Part shown: positions 52,815 through 61,433 of the stretch, one piece after another
How the letters are laid out: each line of letters begins with the position of its first letter
Numbering within the stretch: the first letter of the stretch is position 1
Assembly (NCBI RefSeq): GCF_013403975.1
Contig: NZ_JABFDH010000005.1
Span: 186,001-250,000 of the forward strand
Source: Winogradskyella ursingii
Lineage (GTDB): Bacteria; Bacteroidota; Bacteroidia; Flavobacteriales; Flavobacteriaceae
Direction of reading: 5' to 3'
Length of the DNA: 64,000 bases
Notes under the pieces: model-generated
Seen by the model: only the letters and a program-made list of their open reading frames with translations
Told to the model about the DNA's origin: nothing
Database searches by the model: none
Program-made: the position numbers and the translations under genes

Positions 52815-54590
52815 TCAATAGCTAACATAAACCCAACCAGAATAAGGTTGATAATTTGAATCGTTAAAATGCAAAATGTAATAATATGTCCCGACTGGAA
52901 CCAAGTTACCATTATTGTTAAGTCCTCTGTTTATTTTTCCGAACCATCGATTTTCATTGTCACCTTGAAAAATTAAATCACCATAACGATTAAAAATTTT
53001 TAATTCATGGTCAATAAAAATATTATATAATCCTTGGATATTGAAATGGTCATTTAAGTTATCATTATTTGGCGAAAACCCTTCTGGAATCCTTGGAGGG
53101 CAGTTTTCAACTTCAAGTTGAAATTGAAAAATTTCATAACATGGTTCACCTTCTAAACGCGCGTAAATAGTTTCAGGGTTTGCAATGTTTGTATAAAACT
53201 GTGGTGAAGCAACTGCATTGCTTTCAATTTCTAAATCATTTAAAGATTGGTAGAAGGTAATTGTATTTTCGTCAACATCCAGACTGTCAATAGCTTCATA
53301 TAAATTAAAAGTTGAAGTTTCAAAACCCTGATTGCATTCCGAGAGGTCAGCTAATAGCGTTGGTTGTGGTATGAGAAGTAATTCTAAATTAACACTAAAA
53401 CTATTATTGTTTTCGTTGGTTTCTGTAATTGTTCCGGTCATTGTTCCATCGTCATCTGCAATAGCTAAGAGCTTAAAAGACTCACCTAAACTTTCTGGTA
53501 TCGTTAGAAAAATTGAATTGCTTTCAGTTCCGCCGATTGGAAGCATATTACTGGTTTCAGATTGGCCAACCACAACATTATCTGCATAAAAAGCGATAGG
53601 TGTATTCGCAGGAAGTGAATCGGTACTATTAAAATTATTGACCGTATATAAAACCTGAATTGTTTGGTCGTTACATTCTATTACATAATCATTAACAACA
53701 ACGGTTGCATCAGGTAGTTGACTGTTTAATACCGTAATAATTGAATTGATCATTACAAAATCCTGTCCAGAGGTTAAAGTAATGTTGGCTGAGGTATCTC
53801 CAATGGAAATATTATTTTGAATATTGTAAACATCAATGTCCATATTGTACAAGTCAGATGCGCCAGTGAAAGAATTTGTACCATTGAAAGCATTGTTAGC
53901 GGGATTTAATGGTGGATTGCTAATTATATTTCCGTTGATGGTCAACTGTTCATTAACGGCCAAAGCATTATCTCCTTCCCAAGCAATAAATCCAATTTTA
54001 GCATCCTCGTTGTCCAGTACATTGAGATTATCCAAAGTTATTGACAACGATTCCGGAACACTTTGCAGACCATCGTATATGTTTAATTGATTAAGTGGAA
54101 GATCTTCATCTTGATAAATTACTGAAATTGCCCAACCACCAAAATTGGTACCAGATGGACAGTAAGGAGGAATAACACTTTGGATATCAAAACCGGAAAT
54201 GGTATAATATATATTACCTTGATTTAAAACTATTTCTGTAACATCAGCAAACGCAGCAAAAAAAATACGATTGGGATCCAATGAGTCACTAAATGAGCGT
54301 TCGGCACTTATGGGAATTCCATTCAATTCTACTTCAAAATCACCAGTCCCAGAGCCAGCCCAATATAAATATGCAGCGATTATGCTTTGATCGGGATTGA
54401 GATTCAGAATCGCAGAAGATGAAGTCAGAATATTGCAAGGAGCAGTAGGTCCGTTTTCTTGTATGTTGAGTGTGTTTCCAATGGCCGTGTAATCATATCT
54501 GCCATTTAATTGTTGAAATAACGAAACATCTTGAGCTGATAATACAGACACACTTAAAATTAAAAATATAATGTAATAGGGTCTTTTCAC
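52815..54590 (-). CDS. T9SS type B protein with CARDB-like domain (591 residues)
   Basis: Signal peptide about 1-19 (SVLSAQ). The N-terminal half (about 20-290) has AAYLYWAGSGTGDFEVELNG and WAISVIYQDEDLPLNQLNIY, a beta-rich module common in flavobacterial exported proteins. A CARDB-like domain follows (about 295-405; LYTVNNF-like pattern, ITETNENNNSFSVNL). One two-cysteine module lies at about 412-500 (ECNQGFETSTFNLYEA). The C-terminal gliding-motility-associated domain (about 505-591) reads IPEGFSPNNDNLNDHFNIQG, KIFNRYGDLIFQG. It is 36 bases downstream of the 820-residue gene, probably in one operon with it; 176 bases of AT-rich spacer separate it from the 1608-residue gene. Confidence 0.87.
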   Translation of the reverse strand: MKRPYYIIFLILSVSVLSAQDVSLFQQLNGRYDYTAIGNTLNIQENGPTAPCNILTSSSAILNLNPDQSIIAAYLYWAGSGTGDFEVELNGIPISAERSFSDSLDPNRIFFAAFADVTEIVLNQGNIYYTISGFDIQSVIPPYCPSGTNFGGWAISVIYQDEDLPLNQLNIYDGLQSVPESLSITLDNLNVLDNEDAKIGFIAWEGDNALAVNEQLTINGNIISNPPLNPANNAFNGTNSFTGASDLYNMDIDVYNIQNNISIGDTSANITLTSGQDFVMINSIITVLNSQLPDATVVVNDYVIECNDQTIQVLYTVNNFNSTDSLPANTPIAFYADNVVVGQSETSNMLPIGGTESNSIFLTIPESLGESFKLLAIADDDGTMTGTITETNENNNSFSVNLELLLIPQPTLLADLSECNQGFETSTFNLYEAIDSLDVDENTITFYQSLNDLEIESNAVASPQFYTNIANPETIYARLEGEPCYEIFQFQLEVENCPPRIPEGFSPNNDNLNDHFNIQGLYNIFIDHELKIFNRYGDLIFQGDNENRWFGKINRGLNNNGNLVPVGTYYYILHFNDSNYQPYSGWVYVSY

Positions 54591-54626
54591 TTGATTTTTT
54601 AGTGAAACTAAGATACTATTTTAAAA

Positions 54627-57089
54627 TTATTGCTTAAGTGTAAAATGGCTTGTAAAGGTCCTTCCGTCCTCGAGCTTTACCTTGAACCAGTAATCGCTGG
54701 TTGGCATCCTCTGTCCATTGTGCGTTCCGTCCCAGCCGGGACCGAGCGGATCGAGTTCCCGAAGCAGTTTTCCATACCGGTCAAAAATGAGGATCTTGGT
54801 ATTGGCCTGGAACCGTGAGGATATGCCCCTCACGCGCCAGATGTCGTTCTGTCCGTCACCGTTTGGCGTGAAGAACTTTGGAAATCCCACAACCGATACG
54901 AGTTGCTCGGTGATGCCACAGTCGTTCCTGTCCCTTACGTATACGGTGTAGAGTCCCGGTTGCACGTTGTCGAAGGTGTTGCTGTCCTGGTAGGGGCCGT
55001 CTATGCTGTCCAGTGCGTATTCATAGTCGCCCTGGCCACTTACCATCACGGTCACGGAATTGTTCTGCGAGGCATCCACCACCTCAATATCCGTAACGGT
55101 GGCGATGTTGGACGGCAGCACGGTAATGGTCCTGTCCTTGAAGCATCCGTTCACACCGGTCACCCTTACCGTATAGGTTCCCGGCTCGTTCACCTCAATG
55201 GCCAATGTGTTCTCGCCGGTGGACCATTCGTAAAAATAGTTGTTGGGCAGATCGTCGATTAGGCCACCGTCCAACCTGATGGTCTCAGGGAAAAAGTTGA
55301 GGCAGTAGAAGGTCTCGAGCTCGGTCTCGATGTTGGGCAGCCTCAGCACGGTAAGCTCAATTTCACTGATGCCGTAACAGGCGTTGCCGTTCTCGACACG
55401 AGCATAAACGGTCTGGTTGTAAGCAACGGTATTGGTAAAGGTGGTCCCTATGGGATCTGTCTCCAGGAGGGCATCCTCGTAGGTCTCGAAGTACTCGATA
55501 TCGAGGCCTGCGGGCGAGCCTGCCAGCACGATGCTGTTGGCCATAGATAGGTCGAACTCGGTAAGTCCGTCCTCGATACCGTCATCGTCACATTCTGAAA
55601 GGCTGGTATCGTTGGAGGTTGTGGTGCTCACCTCGAGCGATACCTCACAGAAGTTGACACAGCCGGTACCTGTATCGGTCACCCTGGCGTAAACGGTCTC
55701 GGGATTGGTGATGTTCTCAAAATTGTCTCCGTCAATGGCATCCATCTGGTCCTGCGCATCGTTGAGTGAACGGTAGTACTCGACCCATCGGCCGGTTGCG
55801 CCGCCGGTGATGTCGTCCACGATCTGGTTGATGTTAAAGATGGTCTTGCCATCCTGTATGCCATCCTCGTCACATTGTAAGATTGAACTGTTGTTGGCTT
55901 CTGGAATTTCCGAAACTTCAATCATAAATGAGGTAAAACCAAAGCATCCCGAGTCGTTGTCAAAAATTCTAACAAAAATTTCCGTTGGAGTCGGTGTGTT
56001 GTTAGTATAAATTAATGGTAATGGACTGGCATTTGCTTCAGCATCGGACTCACTTAAGTGATATGAAATATTGTAATTCGCACCTGGAACATTCTCTGTG
56101 ATTTCTTGTGTTTTAGTATTAAAATCAAAAGTGACCTGTCCATTTTGATTATCGCCATCATCATCATTATCGCAAATGGGATAGTCGGTAGGTGTGTTAA
56201 AATTGGTTAAGGCAGTTACTATTATATTAAAATCATTCAAAATGAAACAACCAGTTGTTGTGTTTTCCACACGGATATAAACATTCTGTGGACTTGCCGA
56301 ATTATTAAAATTTTCACCTAAAGAGTTAATATTTAGGTTAGCATCACTCTCCGTATTGTGATAAGAGACCACAACATCACTTTCGCCATTTATAATAGCT
56401 TGGCTGAGTTGAGTAAGATCAATAGCAGTGATATTATCATCAAAAGGTGCTTGACTATCGCAAATTGCAAAATCTTCTAAACTTGAAGAAGATGCATTTG
56501 TGGTTAACGGGTTAGACGGATTGTCAGGAAAAGTAGCTGTACCAGTCCATTCTAAAGAAAACGGGCTCGTCCCAATAGGTCTATCTATTACAAAAAAATA
56601 GCTCTCACCGGCTAAAACATTCAATTCACGTACAAAACTATTACCATCGGGACCAGGACCTTCAGAAGTATCGGTTTCGGTAGAATTCATACCAGTTAGA
56701 TTATTGCCTTGGTTAGCAGCTACTGGATTTGTTGTAGAACATCTAATAGCTTGACCAATATTGCCACAGACCACGTCTGGACCATAGATAAAGAAATCAT
56801 AATCAATGCCTATATCACTGCTTTCTGGTGTTAAGGTAAAACCCAATGTTCCAGAAGTAGCTATATTGATCAATAACCAAATACTGTTATTTTCTTGGCT
56901 TGAGCATGTATTAGACCCTGATAATTCCTGGGTACCTATTCCATTGGCATCAATATTTAAATTTGAATTTCCGCAGACTGTTACTGCAAATTGGCAATCA
57001 TTAGGCTCTTGAGCATTTGCGAAAAATGAAAAAAGTGCAACAAAGGCAATACACCTTATTTTTTTATAAAAGTCGAGTTTCAAATTCAT
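54627..57089 (-). CDS. T9SS type B protein with GC-rich C-terminal cassette (820 residues)
   Basis: Signal peptide about 1-26 (SFFANAQ). A jelly-roll-like N-terminal domain (about 27-190; NDCQFAVTVCGNSNLNI, IDYDFFIYGPDVVCG, GESYFFVIDRP) is typical of secreted flavobacterial proteins. Two AT-rich modules follow (about 200-397), then from residue 398 to the end the GC-rich cassette: two modules, a PKD/Ig-like block and the gliding-motility-associated C-terminal domain (GFPKFFTPNGDGQNDIW, ILIFDRYGKLLREL, GWDGTHNGQRMPTSDYWF). The last residues are HFTLKQ; the paralogue upstream ends HFTLKR. The ATG overlaps the upstream stop codon (ATGA), which indicates translational coupling. Confidence 0.88.
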   Translation of the reverse strand: MNLKLDFYKKIRCIAFVALFSFFANAQEPNDCQFAVTVCGNSNLNIDANGIGTQELSGSNTCSSQENNSIWLLINIATSGTLGFTLTPESSDIGIDYDFFIYGPDVVCGNIGQAIRCSTTNPVAANQGNNLTGMNSTETDTSEGPGPDGNSFVRELNVLAGESYFFVIDRPIGTSPFSLEWTGTATFPDNPSNPLTTNASSSSLEDFAICDSQAPFDDNITAIDLTQLSQAIINGESDVVVSYHNTESDANLNINSLGENFNNSASPQNVYIRVENTTTGCFILNDFNIIVTALTNFNTPTDYPICDNDDDGDNQNGQVTFDFNTKTQEITENVPGANYNISYHLSESDAEANASPLPLIYTNNTPTPTEIFVRIFDNDSGCFGFTSFMIEVSEIPEANNSSILQCDEDGIQDGKTIFNINQIVDDITGGATGRWVEYYRSLNDAQDQMDAIDGDNFENITNPETVYARVTDTGTGCVNFCEVSLEVSTTTSNDTSLSECDDDGIEDGLTEFDLSMANSIVLAGSPAGLDIEYFETYEDALLETDPIGTTFTNTVAYNQTVYARVENGNACYGISEIELTVLRLPNIETELETFYCLNFFPETIRLDGGLIDDLPNNYFYEWSTGENTLAIEVNEPGTYTVRVTGVNGCFKDRTITVLPSNIATVTDIEVVDASQNNSVTVMVSGQGDYEYALDSIDGPYQDSNTFDNVQPGLYTVYVRDRNDCGITEQLVSVVGFPKFFTPNGDGQNDIWRVRGISSRFQANTKILIFDRYGKLLRELDPLGPGWDGTHNGQRMPTSDYWFKVKLEDGRTFTSHFTLKQ
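54640..55898 (-). repeat. GC-rich C-terminal cassette, copy 1 (1,259 bp direct repeat)
   Basis: Identical by eye, without indels, to 57099-58357 (constant offset 2459). It codes for the last 423 residues of the 820-residue protein except the final codon. The base composition is well above half G+C while flanks are near one third; the composition jumps within about 25 bases of the repeat edge at 55898 and within about 10-15 bases of the edge at 54640. Confidence 0.93.
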
Positions 57090-60000
57090 CGTTTTAAAGT
57101 AAAATGGCTTGTAAAGGTCCTTCCGTCCTCGAGCTTTACCTTGAACCAGTAATCGCTGGTTGGCATCCTCTGTCCATTGTGCGTTCCGTCCCAGCCGGGA
57201 CCGAGCGGATCGAGTTCCCGAAGCAGTTTTCCATACCGGTCAAAAATGAGGATCTTGGTATTGGCCTGGAACCGTGAGGATATGCCCCTCACGCGCCAGA
57301 TGTCGTTCTGTCCGTCACCGTTTGGCGTGAAGAACTTTGGAAATCCCACAACCGATACGAGTTGCTCGGTGATGCCACAGTCGTTCCTGTCCCTTACGTA
57401 TACGGTGTAGAGTCCCGGTTGCACGTTGTCGAAGGTGTTGCTGTCCTGGTAGGGGCCGTCTATGCTGTCCAGTGCGTATTCATAGTCGCCCTGGCCACTT
57501 ACCATCACGGTCACGGAATTGTTCTGCGAGGCATCCACCACCTCAATATCCGTAACGGTGGCGATGTTGGACGGCAGCACGGTAATGGTCCTGTCCTTGA
57601 AGCATCCGTTCACACCGGTCACCCTTACCGTATAGGTTCCCGGCTCGTTCACCTCAATGGCCAATGTGTTCTCGCCGGTGGACCATTCGTAAAAATAGTT
57701 GTTGGGCAGATCGTCGATTAGGCCACCGTCCAACCTGATGGTCTCAGGGAAAAAGTTGAGGCAGTAGAAGGTCTCGAGCTCGGTCTCGATGTTGGGCAGC
57801 CTCAGCACGGTAAGCTCAATTTCACTGATGCCGTAACAGGCGTTGCCGTTCTCGACACGAGCATAAACGGTCTGGTTGTAAGCAACGGTATTGGTAAAGG
57901 TGGTCCCTATGGGATCTGTCTCCAGGAGGGCATCCTCGTAGGTCTCGAAGTACTCGATATCGAGGCCTGCGGGCGAGCCTGCCAGCACGATGCTGTTGGC
58001 CATAGATAGGTCGAACTCGGTAAGTCCGTCCTCGATACCGTCATCGTCACATTCTGAAAGGCTGGTATCGTTGGAGGTTGTGGTGCTCACCTCGAGCGAT
58101 ACCTCACAGAAGTTGACACAGCCGGTACCTGTATCGGTCACCCTGGCGTAAACGGTCTCGGGATTGGTGATGTTCTCAAAATTGTCTCCGTCAATGGCAT
58201 CCATCTGGTCCTGCGCATCGTTGAGTGAACGGTAGTACTCGACCCATCGGCCGGTTGCGCCGCCGGTGATGTCGTCCACGATCTGGTTGATGTTAAAGAT
58301 GGTCTTGCCATCCTGTATGCCATCCTCGTCACATTGTAAGATTGAACTGTTGTTGGCAATTGGTGCTGCAAAAACTGTAAACATAAAACTATCTGTGGTG
58401 TAGCATACAGTATTGGTTGTGTTTTCAATTCTTACATAAATCGTTTCAGAAAAAGGATCATTATTTTTGTACATTAAAGGTAAGGCACCCACGTCATTTT
58501 CAGCATCATTTTGTGAGGAGTGAAAGGTAATGTTAACGTCACTTTCAGGTTGATCTCCCCTAATTTCAGGAATAAATTCTGAAAGGTCAATTGTAGTAAT
58601 ACCATCTATCAGATTATCCTCTACATCGCATCTATCAATGTTATTGAGTTGTACGATTTCTGGTGTATTGAATACTTCCAATTCAAATGAATTTAAATCA
58701 AAACAATTATTGTTTTCGACATTATCAACTCTAACGTGAATGGTCATTGGGTTGCTTGAATTGGTATAAGGAAAGGTAATTTCGTTTTCAAGATTGTTTG
58801 CATCTTCCGAAGATTCAAAATAACGTACGTTGAGCATTGTTGGGTCTTGCGTTAAAAGTGTTTCAGAATTTTTCGAAGTAAAATCAAATTCAAATTTACC
58901 GTCATTTCCAGAATTATCGCATATTCTTAAATTAGAAAGAGGGTTGGCTAATGGAATATCAAAAACACCAACAACAGCGCTACCTTCTATGGGACATTCA
59001 CCATTGTTAGGTTCGATAACAACTTCATAAAAACCGGGAGTATCAATAAAAAGTTCTGATGAAGTTTCGGCTAATGGATTACCATCTAAAGTCCATATAT
59101 AGTCTGCTCCTATAATATCATCGGCCTGTAATGTGTAATTGTCACCATCACATAACTTTAATTCGGTCGTGCTTAACCCATTTCTTATAATATCAGTTTG
59201 TGAATTAAATAATGATTGTATAAATGGAGGCAAACCAATTCTGCCCGTATTATTAAATCCACCATTAACATCCAATAAGATACCTCGCTCATCATAATCC
59301 GCAAGGCTGCCATTAAGTTCAGGATTATTGATAACACCAAGATACCTTTGGGCATTAGGGTCACCTCCGTTAAAACTAAATTGCGCTCTGTAAATTCTTC
59401 GGTCTACACCCAGTTGTAATGCTCCAGCACTTATATTGGACGATGTATGTATTACTTGCAGCGAATTGGGTATATCTGCGCTTTCCAAATCCCATTGTAA
59501 GATTTGACTAGCGTTATTGCCAGCCGGACCAATGCCAATTGAAGCATAAACTTTTCTATTCTCTGCAGAGAATTCTACACCATAAGCACTATTGTTATTT
59601 TCTTCACCGTAAAGTTCTAGTGCATTTGAAACAATACCTGTATTATTATCAAAGTCAAAAAGAAAAACATTACCTGGTGCTTCACCAGCAGTTATCTGTG
59701 CCAATCCTTGATGCGCTACCACCAGTTTTGAAGCATCAGGTGATGCTTTTAAATAACCAAGTGCGTTGCGTCTGTAACCAGAAATAGGTACCACTGGTCC
59801 AACAGTAGATTTTACGGGAGTTGTGATAACACCTGTAGTTTCTACCTTAAAGGCATAAAATGAATCTATAAAATGAGTAATAACCCAAAACGATGAGCAA
59901 TCCTCCGCTCTTACTGCGGTTATTTTTTCTGAACATTTATATTTTACATGTTCAGAATTGCTAGGGTCGTATGTGATTAATGGAATATTTTTTTCAGAGG

Positions 60001-60508
60001 TGTCTACATCTCCAAGTCCGCCATTTAGGCTCATATCTACTAATGAATAGTTGAACCCGTTATTAAAACCGTCATCTTGAAAAGCCGGAACATTAATATT
60101 TTGATTAGGATGAAATGCCGCATTATCATGGTGTGGTTCATCCACGGTAAAAATGTAATATTTTATAGGATCTTCTGGCTTAGGAACTATGAGTCCAGAA
60201 GATGTGCTTGACGGATCTCCCAAAAGTCCTGTACCACCAAAATAATCACCTTGAGACATAATTTGGTGATTTCTGTTCCATACGGTTTGTCCATCTGTGT
60301 AGAATTGCAAGTTACCAGCTTTGTCTGATATGGAGGTGCATCCTTCTAGGGTGTTAATTTGCCCATCCGTTACTGCATTTACAGTTCCTGTTGTTGTGTT
60401 AAATCTTAAACCTGCATTTTGTCCAAAGTACCAATACGATGCTTCGTTTTGGGCATAGCAAGTAAAGGAAATTAGTAGAATTAAAATTAAAAAACTTTTT
60501 CTTTTCAT
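57086..60508 (-). CDS. T9SS type B protein with propeller-like N-terminus and the same GC-rich cassette (1140 residues)
   Basis: Signal peptide about 1-20 (SFTCYAQ). The N-terminal part (about 21-440) is beta-propeller-like, opening EASYWYFGQNAGLRFNTTTG and containing SISDKAGNLQFYTDGQTVWN. An Ig-like block (about 445-515) and two AT-rich modules (about 518-717) follow. From residue 718 the sequence is the same 423-residue GC-rich cassette as in the next gene, ending HFTLKR. It is the first gene of the T9SS run; its stop overlaps the ATG of the 820-residue gene. A TATCTTTG box (60529-60522) lies about 14 bases before its ATG. Confidence 0.88.
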   Translation of the reverse strand: MKRKSFLILILLISFTCYAQNEASYWYFGQNAGLRFNTTTGTVNAVTDGQINTLEGCTSISDKAGNLQFYTDGQTVWNRNHQIMSQGDYFGGTGLLGDPSSTSSGLIVPKPEDPIKYYIFTVDEPHHDNAAFHPNQNINVPAFQDDGFNNGFNYSLVDMSLNGGLGDVDTSEKNIPLITYDPSNSEHVKYKCSEKITAVRAEDCSSFWVITHFIDSFYAFKVETTGVITTPVKSTVGPVVPISGYRRNALGYLKASPDASKLVVAHQGLAQITAGEAPGNVFLFDFDNNTGIVSNALELYGEENNNSAYGVEFSAENRKVYASIGIGPAGNNASQILQWDLESADIPNSLQVIHTSSNISAGALQLGVDRRIYRAQFSFNGGDPNAQRYLGVINNPELNGSLADYDERGILLDVNGGFNNTGRIGLPPFIQSLFNSQTDIIRNGLSTTELKLCDGDNYTLQADDIIGADYIWTLDGNPLAETSSELFIDTPGFYEVVIEPNNGECPIEGSAVVGVFDIPLANPLSNLRICDNSGNDGKFEFDFTSKNSETLLTQDPTMLNVRYFESSEDANNLENEITFPYTNSSNPMTIHVRVDNVENNNCFDLNSFELEVFNTPEIVQLNNIDRCDVEDNLIDGITTIDLSEFIPEIRGDQPESDVNITFHSSQNDAENDVGALPLMYKNNDPFSETIYVRIENTTNTVCYTTDSFMFTVFAAPIANNSSILQCDEDGIQDGKTIFNINQIVDDITGGATGRWVEYYRSLNDAQDQMDAIDGDNFENITNPETVYARVTDTGTGCVNFCEVSLEVSTTTSNDTSLSECDDDGIEDGLTEFDLSMANSIVLAGSPAGLDIEYFETYEDALLETDPIGTTFTNTVAYNQTVYARVENGNACYGISEIELTVLRLPNIETELETFYCLNFFPETIRLDGGLIDDLPNNYFYEWSTGENTLAIEVNEPGTYTVRVTGVNGCFKDRTITVLPSNIATVTDIEVVDASQNNSVTVMVSGQGDYEYALDSIDGPYQDSNTFDNVQPGLYTVYVRDRNDCGITEQLVSVVGFPKFFTPNGDGQNDIWRVRGISSRFQANTKILIFDRYGKLLRELDPLGPGWDGTHNGQRMPTSDYWFKVKLEDGRTFTSHFTLKR
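57099..58357 (-). repeat. GC-rich C-terminal cassette, copy 2 (1,259 bp direct repeat)
   Basis: Second copy of 54640-55898, in the same orientation. The upstream edge falls at the codon series for ANNSSILQ, the linker that opens a two-cysteine module. Before the edge the two genes are unrelated at DNA level (EIPE versus AAPI in protein). No inverted repeats, target duplication or transposase were seen at the edges. Confidence 0.93.
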
Positions 60509-60521
60509 CTAAGGCAGCAAT

Positions 60522-60529
60522 GACTACCA
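60522..60529 (-). promoter_or_regulatory. Predicted -7 element of the T9SS operon
   Basis: TATCTTTG on the minus strand, exact match to TAnnTTTG, in the 27-base gap between the ABC permease stop and the T9SS gene start. No TTG box at the usual distance was found. Confidence 0.4.
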
Positions 60530-60535
60530 AAGATA

Positions 60536-61360
60536 TTACAAATCGCGCTTTTTTAGTAATCGATACGATAAAAAGATAAAAATAGCTGTCCAGCCTAAGA
60601 CGATGAAAACTTCATACCAATGAACGGCATAATCGTAAGCGATATCCGTTTTCTCTGGAAATTTAGTCATGACAATCCTTTGTATGGGCTGTTCAATTAA
60701 GTTCCACATAGATTGCAGTGGCATAAAGTTATGTATACTATCCGCAACTTCTGCACTGATTTGCCAACGCATTAAGCCATAGATAATACCTTCTGAAATA
60801 AATAATAAAAACAAGAAGCCCAATGCAAAAGCCGAACGTTTTAAAAGCATCGCCAAAAATAAACACAAACTAAAAAATCCTGTGAGTTTGACGAAATACG
60901 CCAACAAAAATTCGGTCTCTCTAAAGATAATACTAGCTTCCGTATAGCTGGAGTAATATAGGCCTATTAAAAATGTTGCTATACCAATGAGAACTGTAGC
61001 CGCGAACGAAAAGAATAGAATTGTATAGAATTTTGACAATATAAATTCCTTTTTGCTCAAACCATCAATGAGGTTCTGTTTTAAAGTTTTGTTACTGTAT
61101 TCATTACTAATCATACTTACTACAACAATGGCGAAGAAAAATTTGAACTGTGCCGCAAAAAATGTCGTAATATGCCAAATAATAGGAAAGTTGAAAATAC
61201 CAAGCTCGCCTAATTCAAGTGTAAAAAAACCAAAGAAATTGATTTTTATCGATGATAGAATTAATACCGTAAAAGGTAAAATAAACGACATTATAATAAG
61301 AACTTTACTTGCTCTGTTGAGCCAAAGTTTTTGTAATTCGAGAGTTAATAGTCTTAACAT
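60536..61360 (-). CDS. ABC-2 type transporter permease
   Basis: 274 residues, six hydrophobic segments. The N-terminus MLRLLTLELQKLWLNRASKV followed by a first helix, and MISNEYSNKTLKQNLIDGLS with KKEFILSKFYTI, is the conserved coupling pattern of ABC-2 permeases of the bacitracin/NatB-like kind. The ATPase gene lies 73 bases upstream on the same strand. The substrate is unknown; proximity to the T9SS genes does not by itself suggest a link. Confidence 0.87.
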   Translation of the reverse strand: MLRLLTLELQKLWLNRASKVLIIMSFILPFTVLILSSIKINFFGFFTLELGELGIFNFPIIWHITTFFAAQFKFFFAIVVVSMISNEYSNKTLKQNLIDGLSKKEFILSKFYTILFFSFAATVLIGIATFLIGLYYSSYTEASIIFRETEFLLAYFVKLTGFFSLCLFLAMLLKRSAFALGFLFLLFISEGIIYGLMRWQISAEVADSIHNFMPLQSMWNLIEQPIQRIVMTKFPEKTDIAYDYAVHWYEVFIVLGWTAIFIFLSYRLLKKRDL

Positions 61361-61433
61361 GATGGATGGGTTGATTGTTGGTTATGTTACATCTCGATAA
61401 ATCTAGATACAACATTAAAATTTTGATTGATTT

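Noticed and set aside
54903..55262. Long plus-strand open frame (119 codons), with an identical twin at 57362-57721
   Set aside because: It is antisense to the GC-rich cassette; GC-rich coding DNA has few stops on the opposite strand. The product is of odd composition (Val/Gly/His-rich) and has no start signals. The twin exists only because the cassette is duplicated.
54640..58357. The repeated segment as an insertion sequence or composite transposon
   Set aside because: No transposase, terminal inverted repeats or target-site duplications are present; the repeat is wholly coding and in frame in both genes.
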